NCBI RefSeq assembly: GCF_030814225.1
Contig: NZ_JAUSUR010000001.1
Span: 248,001-312,000, forward strand
Direction of reading: 5' to 3'
DNA length: 64,000 nucleotides
Source: Breznakia pachnodae
GTDB lineage: Bacteria > Bacillota_I > Bacilli_A > Erysipelotrichales > Erysipelotrichaceae
Part shown: piece after piece, positions 16,687 to 23,988 of the stretch
How the letters are laid out: each line of letters starts with the position of its first letter
Position numbering within the stretch: the first letter of the stretch is position 1
The notes under the pieces: generated by a model
What the model was told of the DNA's origin: nothing
What the model saw: only the letters and a program-made list of their open reading frames with translations
The model's database searches: none
Translations under genes and position numbers: made by a program

Positions 16687-16764
16687 GGCGATCGTGGTGA
16701 AGTGGTTAACACATCTGGTTGTGGTCCAGACATTTCGTGGGTTCGATTCCCATCGGTCGCCCCA
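16687..16764 (+). tRNA. tRNA-His (GTG anticodon)
   Basis: The cloverleaf is complete: acceptor GGCGATCG pairs with CGGTCGCC, including the extra 5' G(-1) opposite C73 that marks tRNA-His. The D arm is TGGTGAAGTGGTTAACACA, the anticodon arm TCTGG-TTGTGGT-CCAGA with anticodon GTG, and the T arm contains GTTCGATTC. The CCA end is encoded. It is solitary, followed by an intrinsic terminator. Confidence 0.96.
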
Positions 16765-16775
16765 TATAAATAATT

Positions 16776-16820
16776 AAACGTTCAATTAAGTTAAAGATAA
16801 TACTTATATGAACGTTTTTT
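16776..16820 (+). terminator. Intrinsic terminator of tRNA-His
   Basis: AAACGTTCA (16776-16784) and TGAACGTTT (16809-16817), separated by a 24-base loop, are followed by a T run. Confidence 0.7.
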
Positions 16821-16888
16821 TGTATTCATTCTTGATTCAAATACAGTCTTAAATTATGCTATACTAAATTTACATAAAAGAGGGACAG

Positions 16889-18565
16889 ATGATGAGTGAA
16901 GAAATGATGGTATATTGTATAATTGGTGGATTAGTTTTATTATTGGTTATTTTTCTTTTTATTATAAATATTCGTCGAATTAAAGCAATAAAAGTAAAGT
17001 TAGCAAATGAATATGGAAAACCACCCGTTTGGTCGTTAGATGAGAGAGATTACAATAGTATGAAGAATCTCCATCGTCATGGTTCTCAAAGTAATAGTGA
17101 CATGATTGATGATATTACCTGGAATGATTTAAGCATGGATTCTATATTCAAGCGAATAAAGAATACGCAGTCTAGTGTTGGTGATGAATACTTATATCGT
17201 CTTTTACGCCAACAGAAAAATGAGAATCTTAACCATTTTGAAAAAGTCGTACAAGCATTAGATTCTGATGAGCAGAGACGACTGAATATACAGTACAGTT
17301 TTTATACTATTGGTCGTCATACTGGTAATAAACTAGTAGAGACATTAAATCACACGGATTCATTTCCTAAATTACCATTAAAGGCTATTCTTATAGTTAC
17401 CTTAATTGATTTATTAAGTATTGTCTTAACCTTTTTCACTCCCGAATTTGGTGTTATAGCAATCACAATTTGTTACATTCTTTCAATGTTTTTATTTATC
17501 TATGCAATTAGAGTTATTTACTATACAACTCTTAGTATTCAAATGATTTCAAGTTTAATCAAATCTGCTAGAGTGATAGTGAAAGAAAACATACCAGAGT
17601 TAAGTCAGGAAACCAATCAATTGAAAGAACTATTAAAAAAATGTAACAGTACTGGTAAATTAGCTGATATTTGTAATCTTTTGTTAATTGGTAACAATAA
17701 GAATCCTTCTGGAAATATATTAGCTGTAATTCTTTGCTATTTTGGTTTCTATGCACTAGCATACCAATCCGTTGTAAAGAAAATAAGTAAACTATCTCCA
17801 GAGTTATTAGAACTTTATGAAATCATTGGATATCTTGAATCAGCAATTTCTGTTGCATCGTATCGAAAAAGTTTAAATTATTATTGTCACCCTACCCTTA
17901 TTGATGACAATATAGTAAACTTTGAAGAAATTGTTCACCCATTATTGAAGAAACCTGTTGCTAATACACATAAGATTCATAACAAAATTATGATTACTGG
18001 ATCTAATGCAAGTGGTAAATCAACCTTTGCGAAAACATTAGCAGTAAACGTTATTCTTGGTCAGTTAATCAATACATGCTTGGCAAAATCATTTCAATTT
18101 CGTCCATGTACACTGTATACTTCAATGAATTTAAAGGATGATTTGGAAGCAGGAGATAGTTTCTATGTTGCAGAAGTAAAATCGCTGAAACGCTTGTTAG
18201 ATGAATCTGCGAAAGATGAGTACTCGATGTTATTTATTGATGAGATATTTAAAGGCACCAATCTGATTGAAAGAATTTCAGCTTCTACAATCATACTGAA
18301 AAGGTTAGCAGAAAATGATTGTTTCGTTTGTCTTACTACCCATGATTTGGAACTGGCAGGCTTATTAAACTCATTATACGATAATTATCATTTCCAAGAA
18401 GAAGTTAAAGATGATGAGATATATTTCAATTATCTGCTTCAACCTGGTATTACTACTGGTAGTAATGCGATTAAACTGTTAAATTATTGTCACTATGATA
18501 AAGATATTATTGATCATGCGCAATCAATGGCAGACCACTATCGTAAAACTGGAGAATGGTCATAG
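16889..18565 (+). CDS. Membrane-anchored MutS-like ATPase
   Basis: A 558-residue protein with a MutS-type ABC ATPase C-terminal domain but no mismatch-recognition domain. Walker A GSNASGKST lies near residue 370, Walker B SMLFIDEIFKGTN near 447, and the switch CLTTHDLELAG near 485. One hydrophobic segment at residues 7-27, two or three at 164-215, and one near 277-295 tether it to the membrane. This architecture is known as an uncharacterised MutS-related Firmicute family; a mismatch-repair role is unlikely. It follows tRNA-His and stands alone. Either of two adjacent ATG codons could start it. Confidence 0.8.
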   Translation: MMSEEMMVYCIIGGLVLLLVIFLFIINIRRIKAIKVKLANEYGKPPVWSLDERDYNSMKNLHRHGSQSNSDMIDDITWNDLSMDSIFKRIKNTQSSVGDEYLYRLLRQQKNENLNHFEKVVQALDSDEQRRLNIQYSFYTIGRHTGNKLVETLNHTDSFPKLPLKAILIVTLIDLLSIVLTFFTPEFGVIAITICYILSMFLFIYAIRVIYYTTLSIQMISSLIKSARVIVKENIPELSQETNQLKELLKKCNSTGKLADICNLLLIGNNKNPSGNILAVILCYFGFYALAYQSVVKKISKLSPELLELYEIIGYLESAISVASYRKSLNYYCHPTLIDDNIVNFEEIVHPLLKKPVANTHKIHNKIMITGSNASGKSTFAKTLAVNVILGQLINTCLAKSFQFRPCTLYTSMNLKDDLEAGDSFYVAEVKSLKRLLDESAKDEYSMLFIDEIFKGTNLIERISASTIILKRLAENDCFVCLTTHDLELAGLLNSLYDNYHFQEEVKDDEIYFNYLLQPGITTGSNAIKLLNYCHYDKDIIDHAQSMADHYRKTGEWS

Positions 18566-18686
18566 TAACTAGGGATATACCACTGTATCCCTTTTTTATT
18601 TTGATAATCGATTGACAGATGTACCACCACTATTCATTTAAAGTGAATTATGCTATTATAAACACATCTATGAAAGGAGAATTGAA

Positions 18687-18731
18687 ATGATACTTATGCT
18701 TGCTCTTGCAGTAGCTCCATGCAAAGTCTAG
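18687..18731 (+). CDS. Leader peptide of the MFS efflux gene (14 residues)
   Basis: ATG 18687 to TAG 18731 encodes MILMLALAVAPCKV behind AAAGGAGAATTGAA, the best ribosome-binding site of this leader. Its last codons (TGC AAA GTC TAG) form the 5' arm of an intrinsic terminator ahead of the MFS gene. The arrangement is that of drug-sensing stalling peptides; a role for this exact peptide is inferred, not known. An extended -10 (TGCTATTAT, ending 18659) lies 28 bases upstream. Confidence 0.7.
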   Translation: MILMLALAVAPCKV

Positions 18732-18788
18732 TGGGACGAAGTTGCATGGAGGCAAATTACTAATTTGTCCCTAGACTTTGCTTTTTAT
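18715..18788 (+). promoter_or_regulatory. Attenuator with mutually exclusive hairpins
   Basis: Terminator form: GCAAAGTCTAGTGGGAC (18721-18737) pairs with GTCCCTAGACTTTGC (18767-18781), one bulge, followed by TTTTTATT. Competing form: CTCCATGCAA (18715-18724) pairs perfectly with TTGCATGGAG (18742-18751). The two share GCAA and cannot both form in a simple fold. A ribosome stalled near the end of the leader would mask the 5' terminator arm and allow readthrough into the MFS gene. Confidence 0.8.
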
Positions 18789-18813
18789 TCAATAATGAAA
18801 AGGAGCAAAGAAA

Positions 18814-20109
18814 ATGAAAACAATTAGAAAAGATATTATTAATTTAAAAGATTACTTAGTTTTATGGTCAACCCAGTTCTTGTCAACTCTTGGTAGTTCA
18901 ATGACAAGTTTTGCACTTATCCTATGGTCATATCAGGCAGAAGGTTCTGCATTAACAACTGCAATTCTTTCAGTTTGCTCATATGTACCATATATACTGA
19001 TGAGTATGATATCGGGTGTAATCAGTGATAAATGGAATAAGATACTAGTGCTTATAACTTGTGATAGCATGGCTGCTATTTGCACTATCATTACACTTAA
19101 ATTATTAAGTGATGGGAATTTAGAAATTTGGCACTTATACTGTTTAAATGCAGTGAATGGCTTTATGAGTTCATTACAGTCCCCAGTTTCTGAAGTAGTT
19201 ATAAGTTTATTGGTTCCTCAGGAATACTACCAGAAAACCAGTGGATTACAATCATTATCAAATTCACTATCTAGTATTATTACACCAATGCTGGCAGCTG
19301 CCCTATTAAGTTTTGGAAGTATGCAATTAGTAATTATGGTTGATTTAACTACCTTTATAATTGCTACTCTTACACTTTTATTTTTTGTGAAGATTCCAAA
19401 ATTGGATACAAAGGAACAAGAAGAAAACATCAGTTTTACAGAATCAGCAAAGTTAGGTTTAAACTTTCTAAAGGAAAAGAAAGGTATCTTCTATCTGATG
19501 TTGTTTCTGGCGATGATCAATCTTACTGCATCTATGTACAACGCTGCACTTCCTGCCCTTATTCTCTCAAAGATGAGTAATGGAGTGGTGTCACTTGGTA
19601 CTGTGCAGACTGTTTCCGGAGTCGCTTTATTGATAGGTAGTTTAATTACTACTGTTGCACCAAAACCACGAAGCCGAGTAAGGGTTATTTGTAATACTCT
19701 TTTAATATCAATGAGTACAGAGAATTTCTTTTTAGCATTTGGTAATTCGACTTACATTTGGAGTGTTGGTGCTCTTATAGGCTGGATCTGTATCCCACTT
19801 ATGAGTGCTAACATGAATGTAATATTTCGTGAACAAATACCAATTCATCTGCAAGGAAGAGTTTTCTCAATAAGAAATGCATTTCAATTTTTCACCATAC
19901 CTATTGGTTATTTCTTAGGTGGATTCCTAGTAGATTACTGCTTTGAACCATTTATGAAGAATCAGCAACCAAATAGTTTACTAACACAAATATTTGGAGC
20001 ACAGAAAGGTTCAGGAGCTGCCCTATTATTTCTTGTATTAGCAGTTTTAGGAATCGCTACCTGTCTAATCTTTCGCAAAAATAAAGAGATATGGAAATTG
20101 GAAGAATAA
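18814..20109 (+). CDS. MFS efflux transporter (Mef-like, DHA3 type)
   Basis: A 431-residue integral membrane protein with about 12 helices. The first helix YLVLWSTQFLSTLGSSMTSFAL, the loop-2 motif SGVISDKWNKILVLITCD and the central charged loop near residues 195-215 fit the MFS_3/Mef macrolide-efflux type of drug:proton antiporters. Substrate cannot be proven, but the upstream leader-peptide attenuator strongly suggests induction by a ribosome-targeting compound. ATG 18814 follows AAAAGGAGCAAAGAAA. The transcript ends at the hairpin at 20114-20156. Confidence 0.82.
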   Translation: MKTIRKDIINLKDYLVLWSTQFLSTLGSSMTSFALILWSYQAEGSALTTAILSVCSYVPYILMSMISGVISDKWNKILVLITCDSMAAICTIITLKLLSDGNLEIWHLYCLNAVNGFMSSLQSPVSEVVISLLVPQEYYQKTSGLQSLSNSLSSIITPMLAAALLSFGSMQLVIMVDLTTFIIATLTLLFFVKIPKLDTKEQEENISFTESAKLGLNFLKEKKGIFYLMLFLAMINLTASMYNAALPALILSKMSNGVVSLGTVQTVSGVALLIGSLITTVAPKPRSRVRVICNTLLISMSTENFFLAFGNSTYIWSVGALIGWICIPLMSANMNVIFREQIPIHLQGRVFSIRNAFQFFTIPIGYFLGGFLVDYCFEPFMKNQQPNSLLTQIFGAQKGSGAALLFLVLAVLGIATCLIFRKNKEIWKLEE

Positions 20110-20113
20110 AAAC

Positions 20114-20156
20114 AAAAGTCGTTCATTGAGTTTATTGAAAACAATGAACGACTTTT
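20114..20156 (+). terminator. Intrinsic terminator of the MFS gene
   Basis: AAAAGTCGTTCATTG (20114-20128) and CAATGAACGACTTTT (20142-20156) form a perfect 15-bp stem ending in T residues. Confidence 0.85.
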
Positions 20157-20168
20157 ATTGTTATAGGG

Positions 20169-20219
20169 TACAAAGTAAGGCAGGAAGATAGGAAAGGGAT
20201 ATTTAGGCCTTACTTTGTA
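20169..20219 (+). repeat. Orphan hairpin with GGAAG/GGAAAGG loop
   Basis: TACAAAGTAAGGC (20169-20181) and GCCTTACTTTGTA (20207-20219) are a perfect 13-bp inverted repeat. The 25-base loop contains GGAAGATAGGAAAGGG, the same box pair that dominates the 9.7-10.3 kb array (there on the minus strand). T-rich sequence follows. Probably a related RNA element. Confidence 0.65.
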
Positions 20220-20298
20220 TCTTTATTATATCAAACTTGTCAAATTTTAAGTATTTATGTTATGTAACTAACAAAATAAGTTACCAATCTTAAAATAA

Positions 20299-20320
20299 AA
20301 AGTTCTCAAACGAGAACTTT
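20299..20320 (-). terminator. Intrinsic terminator of the following membrane gene
   Basis: AAAGTTCTC (20299-20307) and GAGAACTTT (20312-20320) flank a four-base loop, with a T-rich run on the minus strand. Confidence 0.8.
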
Positions 20321-20957
20321 ACTTAATTGCTAGGATTTCTACGTTTACAACGTGTTTGTCACTGGCATTTTTTTCAATACTTAATACTTTACATTTAAAC
20401 TCTTGAATATCATCTTCTTTAGATGAGAATGTATTAATTTTAGCAATATCCGATTTAGAAATATCCCCTACTACATCTTCATCTTTGGTAGTTACAGTAA
20501 AGTCTTCACTGATCAATAAAATCATTTCTTTTTCAATTGTTGAAATAATTGCCTGACGTTGTTTATTTGCAGTGTTGATAAGATTTGTTTCTAATACAGT
20601 AATTGTTTCAATTGCTGCTTTTGGTTCCATCTTTTCTTTCATTGTCTGTACTTTATCTTTTAGATTACCACTAGGCTTAAATTCAATCTTTTCTCCAACT
20701 GCTTTTAGAGCACTGATTGAGCCCATTGCTGTAAGAATAAAAAACAGAGTGACAAATAAAATTACAACTCCTAATAAAATATTAATTGTAAATGCATAAA
20801 TACATAGAACCCCAAAAGCGATTGCTGCAAGTAGTTCAAGTATAAAGCTTTTCTTTAATTGCTTAGCACTTTTCCATTCCGTACCTATTTTTACTTTGTC
20901 CTCTTTTACAGTCCATTCTGAATTATTGTTACTCATATCTGAATTGTTATTACTCAT
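20319..20957 (-). CDS. Uncharacterised two-helix membrane protein
   Basis: A 212-residue protein with two adjacent membrane helices (about residues 35-80: FILELLAAIAFGVLCIYAF then ILLGVVILFVTLFFILTA) and a soluble C-terminal region with helical then beta segments (IISTIEKEMILLISEDFTVTTKDED...). The N-terminus contains a near-exact 21-base tandem duplication, MSNNNSD then MSNNNSE, so two candidate starts exist; ATG 20957 has AGGAGATGTGT. No known family recognised. Monocistronic, between the MFS gene (opposite strand) and the EF-G paralogue. Confidence 0.6.
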   Translation of the reverse strand: MSNNNSDMSNNNSEWTVKEDKVKIGTEWKSAKQLKKSFILELLAAIAFGVLCIYAFTINILLGVVILFVTLFFILTAMGSISALKAVGEKIEFKPSGNLKDKVQTMKEKMEPKAAIETITVLETNLINTANKQRQAIISTIEKEMILLISEDFTVTTKDEDVVGDISKSDIAKINTFSSKEDDIQEFKCKVLSIEKNASDKHVVNVEILAIK

Positions 20958-21034
20958 ACACATCTCCTATTTTGTCAAAGTAATTATACAAACTAAAACC
21001 TTCTTTTACAACAACAATTTCACAATAAACACAA

Positions 21035-21057
21035 AAAGAGGCATTTTATGCCTCTTT
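21035..21057 (-). terminator. Intrinsic terminator of the EF-G paralogue operon
   Basis: AAAGAGGCA (21035-21043) and TGCCTCTTT (21049-21057) with a five-base loop; a T-rich run follows on the minus strand. The stem overlaps the last codons. Confidence 0.8.
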
Positions 21058-23130
21058 ATCCTCCTTTAATTGTGCAATTATAGAATCTTTCAGTTGTGGT
21101 GGTACTTCATCATAACGATCAAACTCTTGTGTATAGAAGCCCCTTCCCTGAGTAATTGCTCTTAAGTTTGTTGGGAAATCCAGCATTTCAGCAAGTGGTG
21201 CTGAAGCAGAAATCACCTGTTTGTCATGCTCCATATCCATTCCAATAATCATTCCACGACGTTTATTGATTTCTCCAATAATCGTTCCTGTATATTCGTC
21301 AGGTACAACAATCTTAAGATTTACGATTGGTTCTAATAAAATTGGATTTGCCTTAGGCATTCCCTCTTTATATGCTAGTGATGCTGCCAATTTAAATGCC
21401 AACTCACTAGAATCTACATCATGATATTTACCATCGTAAAGTGTTGCTTTTACATTTACTACCTTATAACCTGCAAGAACTCCAGCCAGCATAGATTCAC
21501 GTAATCCTGCTTCTACTGCTGGGAAGTAACCTTTTGGTACTGCTCCACCAACAACGCGTTGTTCAAATACCATTTCCTCTTCATCTGGATTTGGTGAGAA
21601 CTCAATGAATACATGACCAAACTGACCATGTCCTCCTGATTGTTTCTTATGTCTACCTTCTGCCTGTACTGTCTTTTTGATTGTTTCACGATAAGGTACT
21701 TTAGGATCACTTAAATCAACATCTACTTTATATCTATTTTTCATTTTTGATACAATCACTTCTAAATGCTGTTCACCAACTCCATATAGTACGATTTGTT
21801 TTGTTTCTAAATTATTATCAATCCAGCATGTGCAATCTTCTTCTAATACTTTTTGAAGTGCACCATTTACTTTATCATCATCATTTTTTGTTTTTGGACG
21901 AACTGATTTACCTAATAAACCTTTACTGAAATTGATTCCATCTACTGCATACGAATGTCCTTTTTCACAAAGCGTATCATTGGTTTGCGTATATTGCAGT
22001 TTAACAACTGCTCCAATATCACCTGTAAATAATTTACCAACTGCTGTCTGGTGACGACCTTTGATAATGAAAATCTGATTAATTTTTTCAGTTTCATCTT
22101 TTTTAGAATTATAAACTGTTGTATCACTTGTTAATACTCCACTTAATACTTTTAAGAATGAAATCTTTCCAACAAATGGATCTACAATTGTCTTAAATAC
22201 AAGACTTGTCATTGCTTCATCTTCATCGGTTCTTAACTCTTTGGTATTCTTTGTTTTTGCATCATTTACAACAACAGTTCCATGTTCTCCATAAGTTGGG
22301 AAGTATTTAACAATCAAGTCCATCAGTCTTTCAATACCAACTGAAAGGTTTGCTGAACCACTAAATACTGGAACAATTTCACCATTACGAACACCAATTC
22401 TTACTCCTTTAGTAAGTTGTGCTTCACTGAATTCTTCACCACTGAAGTATTTTTCCATCAGTTCATCATCACCCATGGCAACTGCCTCTGATATTTGTGC
22501 TTTATAAGTGTCTACTAAATCACGATAATCTTCTGGCACATCATAAGCTGTTTCTCTACTTGCTTTATCACCTTTGAAATACCAAACTTTATCTCTTAAG
22601 ATATTAATGGAACCAACGACATCACCATTTTCAATAACTGGTACCTCAAATGGAATAACGGCTTTTCCAAAACTATCTCTTAATGCATTATAAGTTTCTT
22701 CAAACGAAGTATTTTCTTCATCTAGTTTATTAATAAAGAAAATAGAAGGTACTTTTTTCTCCTGTGCATGTTCCCATGCATTGATTGTTCCAGATTGTAC
22801 TTTATCTTTTGCACTTACAACAATTAATGCATTGTCACAAACTTCGACAGCTGCTTCCTGTTCACCAATATAATCAAGATATCCTGGTGTATCTAAAAAG
22901 TTGATTTTGTAATCTTGCCATTCAATTGGAACAATTGATGTATAAATACTCATTCCTCTTTTGATTTCTTCACTATCATAATCAATTAAACTGCTTCCTT
23001 CACTCGTTTTGCCAAAACGATCACTGGCTTTGGTAAAAAATAACATTGCTTCTAGAATTGAGGTTTTCCCTGAGCCACTATGTCCTAATACGCTGACATT
23101 ACGTATTTCACTCGCTTTATAATCTCTCAT
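21046..23130 (-). CDS. Elongation factor G-like GTPase (EF-G paralogue)
   Basis: A 694-residue translational GTPase. G1 is GHSGSGKTS (residues 16-24), G3 DTPGYLD, G4 NKLD; domain II, the swapped domain IV (GGHGQFGHVFIEFSPN) and domain V (PNLKIVVPDEYTGTIIG-like) follow. The N-terminal MRDYKASEIRNVSVLGHSGSGKT and the absence of a tuf/rpsL/rpsG neighbourhood mark it as the EF-G-like paralogue of Firmicutes rather than housekeeping FusA. Such paralogues may act in ribosome recycling, stress translation or antibiotic protection. It follows an ankyrin gene by 10 bases and shares its leader-controlled operon. Confidence 0.85.
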   Translation of the reverse strand: MRDYKASEIRNVSVLGHSGSGKTSILEAMLFFTKASDRFGKTSEGSSLIDYDSEEIKRGMSIYTSIVPIEWQDYKINFLDTPGYLDYIGEQEAAVEVCDNALIVVSAKDKVQSGTINAWEHAQEKKVPSIFFINKLDEENTSFEETYNALRDSFGKAVIPFEVPVIENGDVVGSINILRDKVWYFKGDKASRETAYDVPEDYRDLVDTYKAQISEAVAMGDDELMEKYFSGEEFSEAQLTKGVRIGVRNGEIVPVFSGSANLSVGIERLMDLIVKYFPTYGEHGTVVVNDAKTKNTKELRTDEDEAMTSLVFKTIVDPFVGKISFLKVLSGVLTSDTTVYNSKKDETEKINQIFIIKGRHQTAVGKLFTGDIGAVVKLQYTQTNDTLCEKGHSYAVDGINFSKGLLGKSVRPKTKNDDDKVNGALQKVLEEDCTCWIDNNLETKQIVLYGVGEQHLEVIVSKMKNRYKVDVDLSDPKVPYRETIKKTVQAEGRHKKQSGGHGQFGHVFIEFSPNPDEEEMVFEQRVVGGAVPKGYFPAVEAGLRESMLAGVLAGYKVVNVKATLYDGKYHDVDSSELAFKLAASLAYKEGMPKANPILLEPIVNLKIVVPDEYTGTIIGEINKRRGMIIGMDMEHDKQVISASAPLAEMLDFPTNLRAITQGRGFYTQEFDRYDEVPPQLKDSIIAQLKEDKEA

Positions 23131-23140
23131 ATAAACCCTC

Positions 23141-23809
23141 CTATCCTAGCAATGGTCCAAGCTCATCCATTAATGACTCACGTACATAATGTATTGCTTT
23201 TCGACCATCTTCATCTTCAAGTTCTTTGTCTGCTCCATAATCTAGTAATTTTTCCACTAAACCAGCGTATCCGGCGTATGCAGCACGCATCAGTGCTGTA
23301 CATCCATTATTATCTGCCAGATTTACGTTGGCTTTTGATACTAATAATAAATCAATCACATCTTGCTTATATGCAAGACAAGCTTCCATTAGTGCTGTTC
23401 TTCCTTTTTCATCTTTTAGATCCAGCATTAAGTCTCCTTTTAATAATTCCTTTACAACTCGATCATGTCCTAAAAATGATGCACGCATCAAAGCTGTTCT
23501 TCCTTTAATATCCTGAATATTAATTTCTGCTCCTGCTTCCATTAATTTCTTAACAATCGTTTTGTTTCCTTTTTTAGCTGCACCCATAAGAGCAGTCCTA
23601 CCAATACGATCACGTAAATTAACATCAGCGTCATTATCAATTAGAATTCTTACGACATCTTTAAAATCACGTTTTGCTGCACGCATTAAGATGGTACGTC
23701 CTTCCTCGTTTTGATAATTAATATCCAATCCCTTTTTCATCTGTGCGACTAATGTCGTAACATCTCCTGTTGCTCCACAGTCCCACATTATCTTCATTTG
23801 TTCGTCCAT
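23141..23809 (-). CDS. Ankyrin-repeat protein
   Basis: A 222-residue soluble protein made of about six ankyrin repeats, each with the G-RTALM-AA signature (GRTILMRAAKRD, GRTALMGAAKKG, GRTALMRASFLG, GRTALMEACLAY, GCTALMRAAYAG, then a capping repeat). It should be a protein-binding scaffold. The start is set at 23809, where GGATGTGGAAAC precedes the ATG; the open frame to 23845 would run into a terminator hairpin. Its position just before the EF-G paralogue suggests a partner role for that GTPase, which is inference. Confidence 0.85.
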   Translation of the reverse strand: MDEQMKIMWDCGATGDVTTLVAQMKKGLDINYQNEEGRTILMRAAKRDFKDVVRILIDNDADVNLRDRIGRTALMGAAKKGNKTIVKKLMEAGAEINIQDIKGRTALMRASFLGHDRVVKELLKGDLMLDLKDEKGRTALMEACLAYKQDVIDLLLVSKANVNLADNNGCTALMRAAYAGYAGLVEKLLDYGADKELEDEDGRKAIHYVRESLMDELGPLLG

Positions 23810-23827
23810 GTTTCCACATCCTTTCAC

Positions 23828-23856
23828 TAAAAAATAGCGAAGCACTCTCCGCTATT
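23828..23856 (-). promoter_or_regulatory. Terminator hairpin in the leader of the ankyrin/EF-G operon
   Basis: AATAGCG (23833-23839) and CGCTATT (23850-23856) form a stem followed on the minus strand by a T tract that ends about 18 bases before the ankyrin start. It overlaps the stop codon of a 22-codon leader frame, so it could act as a translation-coupled attenuator. Confidence 0.6.
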
Positions 23857-23920
23857 CCTGAAACAAACAAAAAAATTGTGTGACAACCATTCCTTCTGCT
23901 TCTCTTACCTCGTTGTTCAT
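23852..23920 (-). CDS. Possible 22-residue leader peptide
   Basis: ATG 23920 to TAG 23852, beginning MNNEVREAEGMVV and ending QFFCLFQE, behind AAAGGTGTGATGACA. An extended -10 (TGTTATATT, TATATT at 23950-23945) lies shortly upstream. The stop codon is inside the following terminator stem. No homology is recognised; it is proposed as a leader peptide from position alone. Confidence 0.45.
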   Translation of the reverse strand: MNNEVREAEGMVVTQFFCLFQE

Positions 23921-23954
23921 TGTCATCACACCTTTCTTACATCTAATATAACAA

Positions 23955-23988
23955 AATAATACCACTGTTTGTTGCAAGTGGTATTATT
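23955..23988 (-). terminator. Intrinsic terminator of the U32 gene
   Basis: AATAATACCACT (23955-23966) and AGTGGTATTATT (23977-23988) form a 12-bp stem that includes the U32 stop codon; TTGTT follows on the minus strand. Confidence 0.75.

Noticed and set aside
21046..23130. Tetracycline-resistance ribosomal protection protein
   Set aside because: The sequence follows EF-G-like paralogues rather than the TetM group at its N-terminus, and no tetracycline-type context is seen; a protection role remains only a possibility.
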